Assembly (NCBI GenBank): GCA_037892765.1 | Contig: JBBKBW010000010.1 | DNA from: Clostridium_AQ sp900552125 | GTDB taxonomy: Bacteria > Bacillota_I > Bacilli_A > Erysipelotrichales > Erysipelotrichaceae | Length of the DNA stretch: 64,000 nt | Direction: 5' to 3' (one strand) | Part shown: piece by piece, positions 52,638 to 61,774 of the stretch | Layout: each line of letters opens with the position of its first letter | Numbering within the stretch: position 1 is the first letter of the stretch | Made by a program: the position numbers and the translations under genes | Notes under the pieces: generated by a model | Database searches by the model: none | What the model saw: only the letters and a program-made list of their open reading frames with translations | What the model was told of the DNA's origin: nothing

Positions 52638-53939
52638 ATGGCATATGTACCACGTCAAAGGAGATATAAAATTCGCTGGAAATTCGCAATCCCGCTTTTA
52701 CTTCTGGTTATATTGATTATATATGCTATCGTTGGAATGTTACTTCCTGACCCAGAAGAAAAAGAGGAACAAAAGTTTACCGTATGTGGATTAAACAATG
52801 AAGATACTATTCATTTATTAAATAAGGTAGAAACAAAGAATACCTATACAGTTAAAGATTATTTATACTATGGGGAATCATTAGGTCTTTATACTGAGAC
52901 TTATGATCCTATCAATGGAGAAGATGGATTAGCTGGTAAAACGGTAGAATTGCATAACTTATGTACTGATGAAACAGTCCCAATGACTATGGATTCTACA
53001 GCGGATCAAAAAATTACTTTACAGGATTTAGAACCAGGCTTTTATGAAGTAACTGTCATTGATAATCTTATCAGTAAACGTATTGTTTATGATAAGCCAT
53101 TGACTTCTGAGCCATTTACTACCGTTCAACGCAATAATGTGGTTAATTCCGTGCAAATATTAGCTGATAAAGATTTATTGAAGGATTATGATATATCATG
53201 GGATCAGAATTATTTATTCCTAAATATTGAGGAAACAAAACCTAGTGAAGATGATATTGATGTTTTAATTGACCCTTATAGTCTTCATACGGATTTAACA
53301 TATACTCCAGATGAAGGGAATAAAGGAAATGGTCTCACAGAGTATAAAGAAACATATCAGGCTGCTTTATGGATGAAGGATGAGCTTGAAAAGCATGGTC
53401 TTCGTGTAGAAATAACGAAATCAAGTGAGGATGAGGTTCCTCCTCCAGCTTATGGAGCAGATGGAAGATTAGCACAGGGCTATAAGAAGAATGCACGTTA
53501 TTATCTTTTCTTAAGGTTTAATACAAATGTTGATGATAGTATCAAAGGTGTAGAAATCTGGCATAGTGCCTATAGCAGTGCAACTTTAGGTAAACATATC
53601 ATGTATGGCTTAGAGAAAAATCTAAACATGGAAGGAAGTCCGTATACAAATGCGAATAATCCAGGAGTTGGTGCTAGTCCACTGATGGAAAGCGGCTATG
53701 ATTTATATGCCAATATCAGAGAAAGCGGAGGAAGGGCTACCTTAGCAGGAAGAGCTACAGAAACATCGCAGGAAGAAAATAAATCTTTTGCGAATGCGAA
53801 TGGCATGCTTGCATTGGAAATTGATTTTGGATATGTATCTAATAAAGAAGATGCTACATTCTGGAAGAATCATAAGGAAGAAATCGCAAGACAGGCGGCA
53901 GCTTCATTTGCGAGTGGAATTAATGTAGATAACGAATAA
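52638..53939 (+). CDS. N-acetylmuramoyl-L-alanine amidase-like membrane-anchored protein, probably degenerate
   Basis: A basic N-terminus and one membrane helix (FAIPLLLLVILIIYAIVGML, about 14-33) place the rest outside the cell. Residues about 45-190 are a beta-rich domain I do not recognise. From about 210 on an Amidase_3-like fold appears: IDVLIDPYSLHTD, LTEYKETYQAALWMKDELEK, LFLRFNTNVDDSIKGVEIWH and MLALEIDFGYVSNKEDATFW. The catalytic Glu near the end is kept. The DPGHGG loop is changed to DPYSLH, and the second zinc His of SIHAN is Arg here. So activity is doubtful and a peptidoglycan-binding role is possible. It lies 22 bases after licD. Confidence 0.65.
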   Translation: MAYVPRQRRYKIRWKFAIPLLLLVILIIYAIVGMLLPDPEEKEEQKFTVCGLNNEDTIHLLNKVETKNTYTVKDYLYYGESLGLYTETYDPINGEDGLAGKTVELHNLCTDETVPMTMDSTADQKITLQDLEPGFYEVTVIDNLISKRIVYDKPLTSEPFTTVQRNNVVNSVQILADKDLLKDYDISWDQNYLFLNIEETKPSEDDIDVLIDPYSLHTDLTYTPDEGNKGNGLTEYKETYQAALWMKDELEKHGLRVEITKSSEDEVPPPAYGADGRLAQGYKKNARYYLFLRFNTNVDDSIKGVEIWHSAYSSATLGKHIMYGLEKNLNMEGSPYTNANNPGVGASPLMESGYDLYANIRESGGRATLAGRATETSQEENKSFANANGMLALEIDFGYVSNKEDATFWKNHKEEIARQAAASFASGINVDNE

Positions 53940-53960
53940 AATAGAGAGATGGTGATACTG

Positions 53961-55820
53961 ATGAAATATCAGATTCATAAAGGGAGTAAATATTTCGGTG
54001 CAACTACCGTTTTTGAGAATATACAATTTGAAATAAGAAATACAGAAAAAATCGCAATCGTAGGAAGAAATGGCTGTGGAAAAACAACTCTTTTGAAAAT
54101 AATTGCGGAAACTGAACCATTAGATCGTGGAGAAATCCATAAAGAAAATCGCTTGCGCATTGGATATCTTGCACAGACAACTTTTTCTAATGAAGATATG
54201 CTTGTTGAAGAAGAAATGGAAAGTGCTTTTGATAATATAAAAGCTTTAGGAAAACGTTTAGAAGAATTGACTGAAAAAATGTGTGAGGATCATAGTGATG
54301 AAGTATTGAATGCATATGCTAATGTACAGACTCAATTTGAAGAACTAGGTGGCTATACTTATCGTAATGAAATGATGACGATCTTTACTAAATTCGGATT
54401 TTCAGAAAGTGATTTAAAGCGTCCGATTTCTTCGTTTTCTGGAGGACAAAAGACAAGATTAGCCTTTGTTAAACTATTATTGAGTAAACCTGATGTATTA
54501 TTGCTGGATGAGCCTACCAATCATCTGGATCTAGAAACAATAGAATGGCTAGAAGGTTATATTAAACGATATCCTAAAGCTGTAGTATTAGTATCCCATG
54601 ACCGTATGTTTTTAGATGATGTCGCAGATGTCATTTATGAAATCGAATATGGTGTAATGCGAAGATATCCAGGAAATTATACAAACTATGTCAATGTGAA
54701 AAAAAGTGATATTGAACAGCAGAAAAGTGCATATGCAAGACAACAGAAAGAAATACAGCGAATGGAAGAACTGATTGAGAAATTTCGCTATAAGAAAAAC
54801 AAAGCTGCATTTGCACAGTCAAAAATAAAATATCTGGAAAGAATGGATCGCATTGAAGATCCTAAAACAGATGAAAAAACCTTTCATGTACGATTTGAAC
54901 CTCGTACAAAAGGTGGTAAAAGAGTACTGGAAGTAAAAGATTTATGTATTGGCTATGATCATCCATTGTGTACAATCAACTTAGAGATCATGCAAGGGAA
55001 TAAAGTCGCAATCATTGGTCCTAATGGAAAAGGAAAATCAACATTTATGAAGACATTGATGGGACAGATTCCGGCATTATCTGGAAACTTCCTGTTAGGA
55101 CATCAGATAGAAGTTGGTTATTTTGACCAGGAACTAGCGCAGTTTGATTCTAATCAAACAGTATTGGAAGAAGTATGGAATAGCTTTCCAGAGTTAAATC
55201 GTACACAAGTAAGATCAGCTTTAGGATGTTTCCTATTTAGTGGCGAAGAGGTATTTAAAACAGTAGATTGTTTATCTGGGGGAGAAAAGGTACGTTTAAG
55301 TTTTGTGAAACTAATGCTTTCACATCCAAATTTTCTTTTAATGGACGAACCGACGAATCACTTGGATTTAATAGGTAAAGAAGCATTAGAGGAATCTTTA
55401 CAGGGATATGAAGGGACAATGTTATTTGTATCCCATGATCGTTATTTCATAAGCAAGCTGGCTACAGCAATTCTAGTAATTGATGATGGAAAGGCAACCT
55501 ATTATCCATTAAACTATCAGGATTATATAAATAAAGATAAAGTAAAAACGACAGAAAGCACAGTAAAAGAAAAGGATAAAAAATCTGGACGTAAGCCAGA
55601 GAGAACAATTAATTATGGTAAAGAAATCAGTAAGCTGGAAAAGAAAATTGCTTCTAAAGAAGAAGAATTGGAGCAGTTAAGAGAATTGCGTTTTGAGCCA
55701 GAGTACTACCATGATTATCAGAAAATGAAAGAATTAGATGATACCATTGACGATGTCCATAATGAAATAGAAAATCTCATGCAGAAATGGGAAGAGTATA
55801 GTGAATTAATGGAAGCATAA
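53961..55820 (+). CDS. ABC-F family ATPase
   Basis: Two nucleotide-binding domains without membrane parts: first GRNGCGKTTLLKI, SSFSGGQKTRLAFVKLLL and VLLLDEPTNHLDLETIEW; second GPNGKGKSTFMKTL, LSGGEKVRLSFVKLML and LLMDEPTNHLDL. Between them is the linker YARQQKEIQRMEELIEKFRY of ABC-F proteins, and a coiled coil ends the protein (KLEKKIASKEEELEQLRELR). Members act on the ribosome, as translation factors or in antibiotic protection; which applies here cannot be told. The start may be ATG 53949 or 53961; the latter has GGTGAT before it. It is last in the licD operon. Confidence 0.92.
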   Translation: MKYQIHKGSKYFGATTVFENIQFEIRNTEKIAIVGRNGCGKTTLLKIIAETEPLDRGEIHKENRLRIGYLAQTTFSNEDMLVEEEMESAFDNIKALGKRLEELTEKMCEDHSDEVLNAYANVQTQFEELGGYTYRNEMMTIFTKFGFSESDLKRPISSFSGGQKTRLAFVKLLLSKPDVLLLDEPTNHLDLETIEWLEGYIKRYPKAVVLVSHDRMFLDDVADVIYEIEYGVMRRYPGNYTNYVNVKKSDIEQQKSAYARQQKEIQRMEELIEKFRYKKNKAAFAQSKIKYLERMDRIEDPKTDEKTFHVRFEPRTKGGKRVLEVKDLCIGYDHPLCTINLEIMQGNKVAIIGPNGKGKSTFMKTLMGQIPALSGNFLLGHQIEVGYFDQELAQFDSNQTVLEEVWNSFPELNRTQVRSALGCFLFSGEEVFKTVDCLSGGEKVRLSFVKLMLSHPNFLLMDEPTNHLDLIGKEALEESLQGYEGTMLFVSHDRYFISKLATAILVIDDGKATYYPLNYQDYINKDKVKTTESTVKEKDKKSGRKPERTINYGKEISKLEKKIASKEEELEQLRELRFEPEYYHDYQKMKELDDTIDDVHNEIENLMQKWEEYSELMEA

Positions 55821-55824
55821 ATAG

Positions 55825-55868
55825 AGAGAGATATTTGTTTGATTAAAAAACAGATATCTCTTTTTACA
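55825..55868 (+). terminator. Rho-independent terminator
   Basis: GAGAGATATTTGTTT pairs with AAACAGATATCTC, followed by T5. Confidence 0.8.
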
Positions 55869-55920
55869 TGTTCGTGTATAAAAAAGATGAATCCGTACAT
55901 CTTAATCACAGGTGATGCAT

Positions 55921-57321
55921 ATGCAAAAAACATTTGAAATGTTAAATCAGGAAATAAGTAAACGATTAAGAGTAGATGAAAATTTTGATATTGTCGTAAA
56001 ACCATTATATATACAAGGTATTCGTATGAACTTATACTTTGTGGATGGATTTGTGAAAGATGAAATAATGGAACGAATGATATCTTTTCTATTAGCACAA
56101 AATATCAAAGATATAATTGACACAATGAATATCCAGGGATTCTGTGATCATTGCTTAACATATTTGGAAGTTGATGTACAAAGTGATGTAGCTAAGATGA
56201 TTACTTCTATCTTAAGTGGAAGCTCATTGCTGGTGGTAGAAGGATATCATGAAGGAATTATCATTGATGCTAGAACCTATCCGGTAAGAAGCATGGAAGA
56301 GCCAGAAGATGATCGTGTGCTTAGAGGAAGTCGTGATGGCTTTGTGGAAACATTGATATTTAATACAGCACTTATACGAAGAAGAATTCGTGACACTCGT
56401 TTGCGTATGGAGTATCATAGTGTGGGAACGAAAAGCAAAACCGATCTTGTGATATGTTATATGGAAGAAATCGCTGATGAGTCTCTATTGAAAATGATTC
56501 GAAAATCGATATCAGAAATACAGGTGGAAGCGTTAAGTATGGCTCAGGAAAGCTTAGCAGAAGCATTGGTACAGCATTCATGGTTCAACCCATTTCCTAA
56601 AGTTCGTTATACGGAGCGACCTGATACCGCAAGCAGTAATCTATTAGAAGGAAAAGTAATTCTGTTAATGGATAACTCGCCAAGTGTACTGATCTTGCCA
56701 ACTAGTTTCTTTGATTTTGTACAAGAAGCGCAGGATTATTATCTTCCTCCTCTAATAGGAAATTACTTTAGAATAGAAAGAATCATAGTCTTTTTCCTAA
56801 CGTTGTTTGTAACTCCTGTCTGGTATTACTTTAACTGCAATCCGCATCTTGCGCCTGATTGGCTGCAGTTTTCATTGATATCGGATACGATGAATCTTCC
56901 TATATTATTACAGCTATTGATTTTGGAATTTGGAATTGACGCGATAAAATTGGCATCTATGAATACACCAAGCTCTTTGAATGGATCATTTAGTATCATA
57001 GGAGCTTTGATCCTAGGTGATTTCGCAGTACAGGCAGGCTGGTTTGCCGGAGAAATTATCTTATATATGGCATTTGTAGCATTAGCTAACTTCATTCAGC
57101 CTAGTTATGAATTAGGCTATGCGATAAAATTTATGCGTATGATGTTGCTGGTACTGATTGGCCTTTTCCCATCTTGGGGACTATATATCGGATTAGTATT
57201 CGTGCTAGTTATTGTGATTTGTAATAAAACGATTACCAATACATCTTATTTCTATCCACTGATACCATTCTCTTATCGTGATTTAAAAAAGATCTTCGTG
57301 AGAAAAAAATTACGTTCCTAA
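55921..57321 (+). CDS. GerA-family spore germination protein (SpoVAF/GerKA-like)
   Basis: ATG 55921 is chosen after AGGTGATG. The N-terminal cytosolic domain (1-240) has DDRVLRGSRDGFVETLIFNT and ALIRRRIRDTRLRMEYHSVG, the family's strongest motif. Membrane helices follow from about 265 (IVFFLTLFVTPVWYYF), with LPILLQLLILEFGIDAIKLA and SLNGSFSIIGALILGDFAVQ. The C-terminus PLIPFSYRDLKKIFVRKK is typical. The 466-residue length fits. In spores the A subunit works with GerB and GerC; neither is here, which suits the SpoVAF group. It indicates a spore-forming lineage. Confidence 0.9.
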   Translation: MQKTFEMLNQEISKRLRVDENFDIVVKPLYIQGIRMNLYFVDGFVKDEIMERMISFLLAQNIKDIIDTMNIQGFCDHCLTYLEVDVQSDVAKMITSILSGSSLLVVEGYHEGIIIDARTYPVRSMEEPEDDRVLRGSRDGFVETLIFNTALIRRRIRDTRLRMEYHSVGTKSKTDLVICYMEEIADESLLKMIRKSISEIQVEALSMAQESLAEALVQHSWFNPFPKVRYTERPDTASSNLLEGKVILLMDNSPSVLILPTSFFDFVQEAQDYYLPPLIGNYFRIERIIVFFLTLFVTPVWYYFNCNPHLAPDWLQFSLISDTMNLPILLQLLILEFGIDAIKLASMNTPSSLNGSFSIIGALILGDFAVQAGWFAGEIILYMAFVALANFIQPSYELGYAIKFMRMMLLVLIGLFPSWGLYIGLVFVLVIVICNKTITNTSYFYPLIPFSYRDLKKIFVRKKLRS

Positions 57322-57383
57322 CGATTTAAGGCTTGTATGTATTTTAAAATATGTTACCATTAGCTTGGAAGAGGCGAGTGGCA

Positions 57384-57725
57384 ATGGATATGAAAAAAAT
57401 AATTGAAAATGCGTATAAAGCACATATGATGGAATTATTACTGATGCCGGCATTGCTGTATACTTATGAGTTAGGCAGTTTTGCCTATTGGGTAGTTTTG
57501 ATTTTAATTGATCAATATATTTTAAGACATGAAAATATATTGGAGATGTTAATAGTTTTTCAGGATGAATCTTATAAGAAAGAAATAAAAAAGATTGTGA
57601 TATTAGAAATTTGTATGCTTGTTTGTCTAGTGATTACCTTTATTAAAAATTGGCGAGTAGGAGTCATTTATGTGATTAATGATTTAATTTTAATGATTTC
57701 AGAAGCGGCTAGTTATGGAAAATAA
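57384..57725 (+). CDS. Small membrane protein (113 aa)
   Basis: ATG 57384 is chosen for its position; GGAAGAGGCGAG lies upstream. At least three hydrophobic stretches are seen (MMELLLMPALLYTYELGSFA, YWVVLILIDQYIL and VILEICMLVCLVITFI). I recognise no family. It follows the GerA-like gene by 62 bases on the same strand and could belong to the same transcript. Function unknown. Confidence 0.6.
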   Translation: MDMKKIIENAYKAHMMELLLMPALLYTYELGSFAYWVVLILIDQYILRHENILEMLIVFQDESYKKEIKKIVILEICMLVCLVITFIKNWRVGVIYVINDLILMISEAASYGK

Positions 57726-57737
57726 AAGAAAAACTGA

Positions 57738-57783
57738 TGAAAAAGATGGATATGAGAGTGACTATTCTTATATCTTTTTTTAT
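57738..57783 (+). terminator. Rho-independent terminator
   Basis: AAAAAGATGGATATGA pairs with TTATATCTTTTT with a two-base bulge, followed by T's. Confidence 0.65.
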
Positions 57784-57817
57784 TGGAGTAAAGATTGATA
57801 TGTAATGTGTATATGAT

Positions 57818-57837
57818 TTGTGAACAGATTGTCACAA
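57818..57837. promoter_or_regulatory. Palindrome TTGTGA-N8-TCACAA upstream of oppA
   Basis: Perfect 6-base arms 8 bases apart, about 120 bases upstream of the oppA promoter. Rex and CRP/FNR sites have the same arms but 6 between them, so the regulator is unclear. The 57726-58021 gap holds this, a terminator and the promoter. Confidence 0.4.
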
Positions 57838-57957
57838 GCGTATGAAAATAGTTGCACATACAAATGGTATAGCATTGTTTTTCATAAAATTAATGAATAA
57901 TTTTCATGAAAATGAAAAAGAAATTTCTGATTTTGTGTGAAAAATCAAGAAAAAATA

Positions 57958-57986
57958 TTGTAATTCAATGTGAAATAGTTTATAAT
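57958..57986 (+). promoter_or_regulatory. Promoter of the opp operon
   Basis: TTGTAA (57958-57963), 17 bases, TATAAT (57981-57986). Confidence 0.7.
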
Positions 57987-58021
57987 AATGCACATATCAG
58001 GAATGATAGGAGGGAAAGGAT

Positions 58022-59734
58022 ATGAAAAAAGGATTTGCTGCACTTCTAGTAGGTGCAATGGCCTTAACAACCGTTGGTTGTTCAAGCGGATCTGGTGGTG
58101 GATCCCAATCAAAAGACAATACTTTCACAGTTGGTATTAATCAGGAACTAAATGGAGTATTCTCACCACTTTATTACCAATCATCTTATGATGGAGATGT
58201 CATCAATTTGGTTTATCAATCACTATTAGCTTATGATGTGAATAGTGAATTACAGCCACAGCTGGCAACTGAAATGCCAACAGTAAGTGAAGATGGTTTG
58301 ACTTACACATTCAAACTTAAAGAAGGCGTTACTTTCTCAGATGGTACTCCACTAACATCTTCTGATGTTAAGTACACATTTACTGTAATTGCTGATCCAA
58401 CTTATAGTGGACGTATGACAGCAAATGCAGAAAACATTGTTGGATATGAAGAATATCATGATGGAGATGCTACAGAATTAACTGGTATTGAAACACCAGA
58501 TGATACAACAGTTATTTTCCACATTCAGGAACCTCAGATCGATGCTATTAACAACTTCGGTGGAATGCCAATCTGCTCTGATGAACAATTTAATTACACA
58601 AAAGGAAATACTGAAGAAATCGAAAGTAATACAAACAAACCTCTAGGTTCAGGACCATATGTTTTAAACAAATATGACAAAGCTACTGGTGCATCTCTTG
58701 TTAAAAATGAGAAATACACTGGAGACGGTGAATATGCAGTAGAAAATATCATTATTAAGAAAACAGATACTGCTACTGAATTTGATGAATTGGCAAAAGG
58801 TACTGTTGACTTATTGCCTAACATGATTGAGCAGAACAAAATCGGTCCTGCAAGCTTAAACGATAACTTAACTTATAACACTTATACTCGTGCTGGTGTT
58901 GGTTTCTTAGGATTCAACTGTGCAGAAGGTTCAACTGCTGATGTTGCAGTACGTCAGGCTCTTGCTTATGCTACAGACCGTGATTCTTTCGTAGAAAGCT
59001 ACTATGCATTTGATGAAGCTAGCGATGAAATGAAAAAAGAAACATTAGCTTATGCTCCACAGGTTTACTGGAATCCAGCTAGTAAATTACTAGGTGAATA
59101 TGTAAAAGGTGAAAAGAAAGTTAGTGGATTAGTTGACTACAACTATGATTTAGATAAAGCTAAACAAATTCTTGAAGATGCAGGATGGAAAGTTGGAAGC
59201 AATGGAATCCGTGAAAAAGATGGACAAAAACTAGAAGTTAAATTCATGGCTTCTGCAGAAAACTCAGTATTAGATACATTGTTACCAATGGTTCAGAAAT
59301 CTTGGAAAGAAATCGGTGTTGATGTTCAGACTACTACATTAGACTTCAATACAGTTATTAATAATCTTCCTGATGATTCTAAATTAGGTGATTGGAACGT
59401 TTACTTCTTAGCAATGGGTTACACTGGTGTTGCTGATACAGATTCTAACTTAAATTATGGTAGTGATAAATCTGGTAAACCATATGCTGATAACTATGCT
59501 CGTATTGTTGATGAAGAATTAAACAAATATTTAGATGCTGGTTATAAAACTTCTGATGAAAAAGTATCTGAAGAAAATTATCTAAAAGCTATGGAACGTG
59601 CTAGTACATTAGTGCCTTATTTACCACTATATGGAAATAACTACTTCGACCTTTATAACACTCGTGTTAAAGGTCTAGAAACTGGACCAGTTCATACTTG
59701 GTCACAGGCTATGGACAAAGTAACTTTAGAGTAA
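58022..59734 (+). CDS. oppA: Peptide ABC transporter substrate-binding lipoprotein
   Basis: The signal ends in a lipobox LTTVGC with Cys20, followed by a Ser/Gly linker, so the protein is a membrane-tethered lipoprotein outside the cell. The body is SBP_bac_5: QPQLATEMPTVSEDGLTYTF, KEGVTFSDGTPLTSSDVKYT and RQALAYATDRDSFVESYYAF. The 570-residue length fits OppA/DppA. GGAGGG precedes the ATG. It is first in a five-gene transporter set on one strand and has its own promoter. Oligo- or dipeptides are the probable cargo; nickel or sugars are less likely given the partners. Confidence 0.93.
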   Translation: MKKGFAALLVGAMALTTVGCSSGSGGGSQSKDNTFTVGINQELNGVFSPLYYQSSYDGDVINLVYQSLLAYDVNSELQPQLATEMPTVSEDGLTYTFKLKEGVTFSDGTPLTSSDVKYTFTVIADPTYSGRMTANAENIVGYEEYHDGDATELTGIETPDDTTVIFHIQEPQIDAINNFGGMPICSDEQFNYTKGNTEEIESNTNKPLGSGPYVLNKYDKATGASLVKNEKYTGDGEYAVENIIIKKTDTATEFDELAKGTVDLLPNMIEQNKIGPASLNDNLTYNTYTRAGVGFLGFNCAEGSTADVAVRQALAYATDRDSFVESYYAFDEASDEMKKETLAYAPQVYWNPASKLLGEYVKGEKKVSGLVDYNYDLDKAKQILEDAGWKVGSNGIREKDGQKLEVKFMASAENSVLDTLLPMVQKSWKEIGVDVQTTTLDFNTVINNLPDDSKLGDWNVYFLAMGYTGVADTDSNLNYGSDKSGKPYADNYARIVDEELNKYLDAGYKTSDEKVSEENYLKAMERASTLVPYLPLYGNNYFDLYNTRVKGLETGPVHTWSQAMDKVTLE

Positions 59735-59735
59735 T

Positions 59736-59823
59736 ACAGTAAATAATTTACTATTGCTTAATTATAAAGTTAGAAGTATACTAAATAAACATAGGGGCAA
59801 GCCGTCATGACTTGCTCTTATGT
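59736..59823 (+). promoter_or_regulatory. Two hairpins between oppA and oppB
   Basis: AGTAAA-TAA-TTTACT (59738-59752) and GGGCAAG with CTTGCTC (59794-59817, one G-T pair), with no clear T tract after the second. They would protect the oppA end of the message or reduce read-through, giving more binding protein than permease. Confidence 0.5.
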
Positions 59824-59858
59824 GTTGTTGGAATAAGTAAAGAAAGGAGGAAAATTGC

Positions 59859-60839
59859 ATGCTGAAATATATAGTAAAACGTATCATTGCTTTGATTCCA
59901 GTTTTGTTTATCATTTCAATTGTAATTTTCGGAACAGTAAAAGCAATGCCAGGGGATGAGGTCACTGCTTATTTTGGACCAGGAGCTCGTGTTACTGAAG
60001 AGCGTAAAGCGGAAGTTCGTAAACAGTTAGGATTAGACAAATCAGTACCTGAACAATATGTTCGTTGGGTTGGACGTGCATTAACAGGTGACTTAGGACA
60101 AAGCAGTACTATGCGTAGACCAGTTGGCGATATTATTGGACAATATGTATGGAATACATTTTATCTAAATGCGTTATCTCTAATTGTTGCCTTGGTAATT
60201 GCAATTCCTATCGGAATTAAACAAGCAGTAAAGAAAGGTACAGTATTTGATAACTTTTGGACAGTCTTCTCACTGTTAGGAATTAGTGTACCTACATTCT
60301 TCTTCGCATTACTATTAATTTATTATATTGCGTTGAATATTCCAGGTATGCCGATTAACGGTATGCAGGATCCTATGTTGGCTTCATTTGGATATAGTAG
60401 TACAATGCAAATGATATCAGATATTGCCATTCATTCCATTTTACCAGTAACGGTATTAGCATTTAGTTCTTTTGCATCTTTCTCTCGCTATGTTCGTAAC
60501 TCTATGGTTGAAGTAATCAATATGGATTACATTCGAACAGCGAGATCAAAAGGTTTAAAGGAAAAAACAGTTATTTATCGACATGCATTTAAAAATGCCC
60601 AAATTCCATTAGTTACATTATTAGGTATGTATATTCCATCATTATTTAGTGGTGCAGTAGTATTGGAAACAGTATTTACTTGGCCAGGAATTGGAAATAT
60701 CTTGATTAACGCAATTAATCAGCGTGATACTTCATTAGTTAGTGCATGCCTTGTATTTAGTGCAATTTTGATGGTACTAGGTAACTTATTGGCAGATGTT
60801 TGTTATTCACTGGTAGATCCACGTATTAAGGTAGAATAG
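59859..60839 (+). CDS. oppB: Peptide ABC transporter permease, OppB type
   Basis: The protein begins MLKYIVKRIIALIPVLFIIS with the first membrane helix, then AMPGDEVTAYFGPGA and the long outer loop. The EAA-like loop DYIRTARSKGLKEKTVIYRH (about 223-242) binds the ATPase, and VLETVFTWPGIGNILINAIN and LVDPRIKVE end it. Six membrane helices are expected. 326 residues. AAAGGAGG lies before the ATG. It forms the transport channel with the gene 11 bases downstream. Confidence 0.95.
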   Translation: MLKYIVKRIIALIPVLFIISIVIFGTVKAMPGDEVTAYFGPGARVTEERKAEVRKQLGLDKSVPEQYVRWVGRALTGDLGQSSTMRRPVGDIIGQYVWNTFYLNALSLIVALVIAIPIGIKQAVKKGTVFDNFWTVFSLLGISVPTFFFALLLIYYIALNIPGMPINGMQDPMLASFGYSSTMQMISDIAIHSILPVTVLAFSSFASFSRYVRNSMVEVINMDYIRTARSKGLKEKTVIYRHAFKNAQIPLVTLLGMYIPSLFSGAVVLETVFTWPGIGNILINAINQRDTSLVSACLVFSAILMVLGNLLADVCYSLVDPRIKVE

Positions 60840-60850
60840 GAGGGACGAAA

Positions 60851-61762
60851 ATGGCAAAGAAAAATGAAGTAGTATTAGACACAGGCGAAAAAATCGAATC
60901 CATTGGTCCTTGGCGAATTGCCTTAAGAAAGTTTATGGCTAATAAAGTTGCTGTTGCAGGTTTGATTATATTTGTTTTGATTGTATTATCTGTAATTTTT
61001 GTGCCAATGATTATGGGAATAGATGTTTATGATCTTGACCTTACACAGTCAAATCAGGCACCAAGTGCAGCACACTGGCTTGGAACAGATGATCAGGGTC
61101 GTGATTGTTTGTATCGTCTTTTCTTAGGTGGGCGTATTTCAATTTTAGTTGGGGTTATTGCTGCATTAATTACTGTAATTCTAGGATGTATCGTAGGTGG
61201 AATTGCAGGTTATTATGGTGGTGTTGTAGATAATTTACTGATGCGCTTTTGTGAAATCATATATTCTCTACCATTTACTCCAATGATCATTGCAGTATCT
61301 GCAGCTATGTTATGGGTACCAGCAAGTCAAAAAATGTACACAGTTGCATTTTTGATTGGTGCGTTATCTTGGCCAGGATTAGCTCGTCTAGTTCGTGGGC
61401 AGATTCTAACATTGCGTGAACAAGAATTTATGCAGGCTTGTGAAGCATTAGGATTTAGTGATTTTTCTAAAATTTTCCGTCATTTGTTGCCTAACGTATT
61501 ATCTTTAGTTATCGTTAATGCAACATTACAGATGGCTAGTGCAATTCTAACAGAAGCAGGTCTTTCATTCTTAGGTATGGGTGTTCAGACTCCAATTCCA
61601 TCTTGGGGTAACTTAATGAACTTAGCTCGTGATTCACAGGTATTTAAAAACTTCCCTTGGGAATGGATACCTGCCGGTATTATGTGTCTATTGACCGTTG
61701 TATCAATTAACTTGGTTGGAGAAGGTCTTCGTGATGCCTTTGATCCAAAAGAATTGAATTAG
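60851..61762 (+). CDS. oppC: Peptide ABC transporter permease, OppC type
   Basis: The N-terminal RKFMANKVAVAGLIIFVLIV is the first helix with the short cytosolic OppC_N region before it. HWLGTDDQGRDCLYRLFLGG and RISILVGVIAALITVILGC are the classic OppC motifs. The EAA loop reads QEFMQACEALGFSDFSKIFR, then HLLPN. TEAGLSFLGMGVQTPIPSWG and GEGLRDAFDPKE close it. 303 residues. AGGAGG precedes the start. It pairs with the OppB protein. Confidence 0.95.
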   Translation: MAKKNEVVLDTGEKIESIGPWRIALRKFMANKVAVAGLIIFVLIVLSVIFVPMIMGIDVYDLDLTQSNQAPSAAHWLGTDDQGRDCLYRLFLGGRISILVGVIAALITVILGCIVGGIAGYYGGVVDNLLMRFCEIIYSLPFTPMIIAVSAAMLWVPASQKMYTVAFLIGALSWPGLARLVRGQILTLREQEFMQACEALGFSDFSKIFRHLLPNVLSLVIVNATLQMASAILTEAGLSFLGMGVQTPIPSWGNLMNLARDSQVFKNFPWEWIPAGIMCLLTVVSINLVGEGLRDAFDPKELN

Positions 61763-61774
61763 AGGTGAGAGCAA

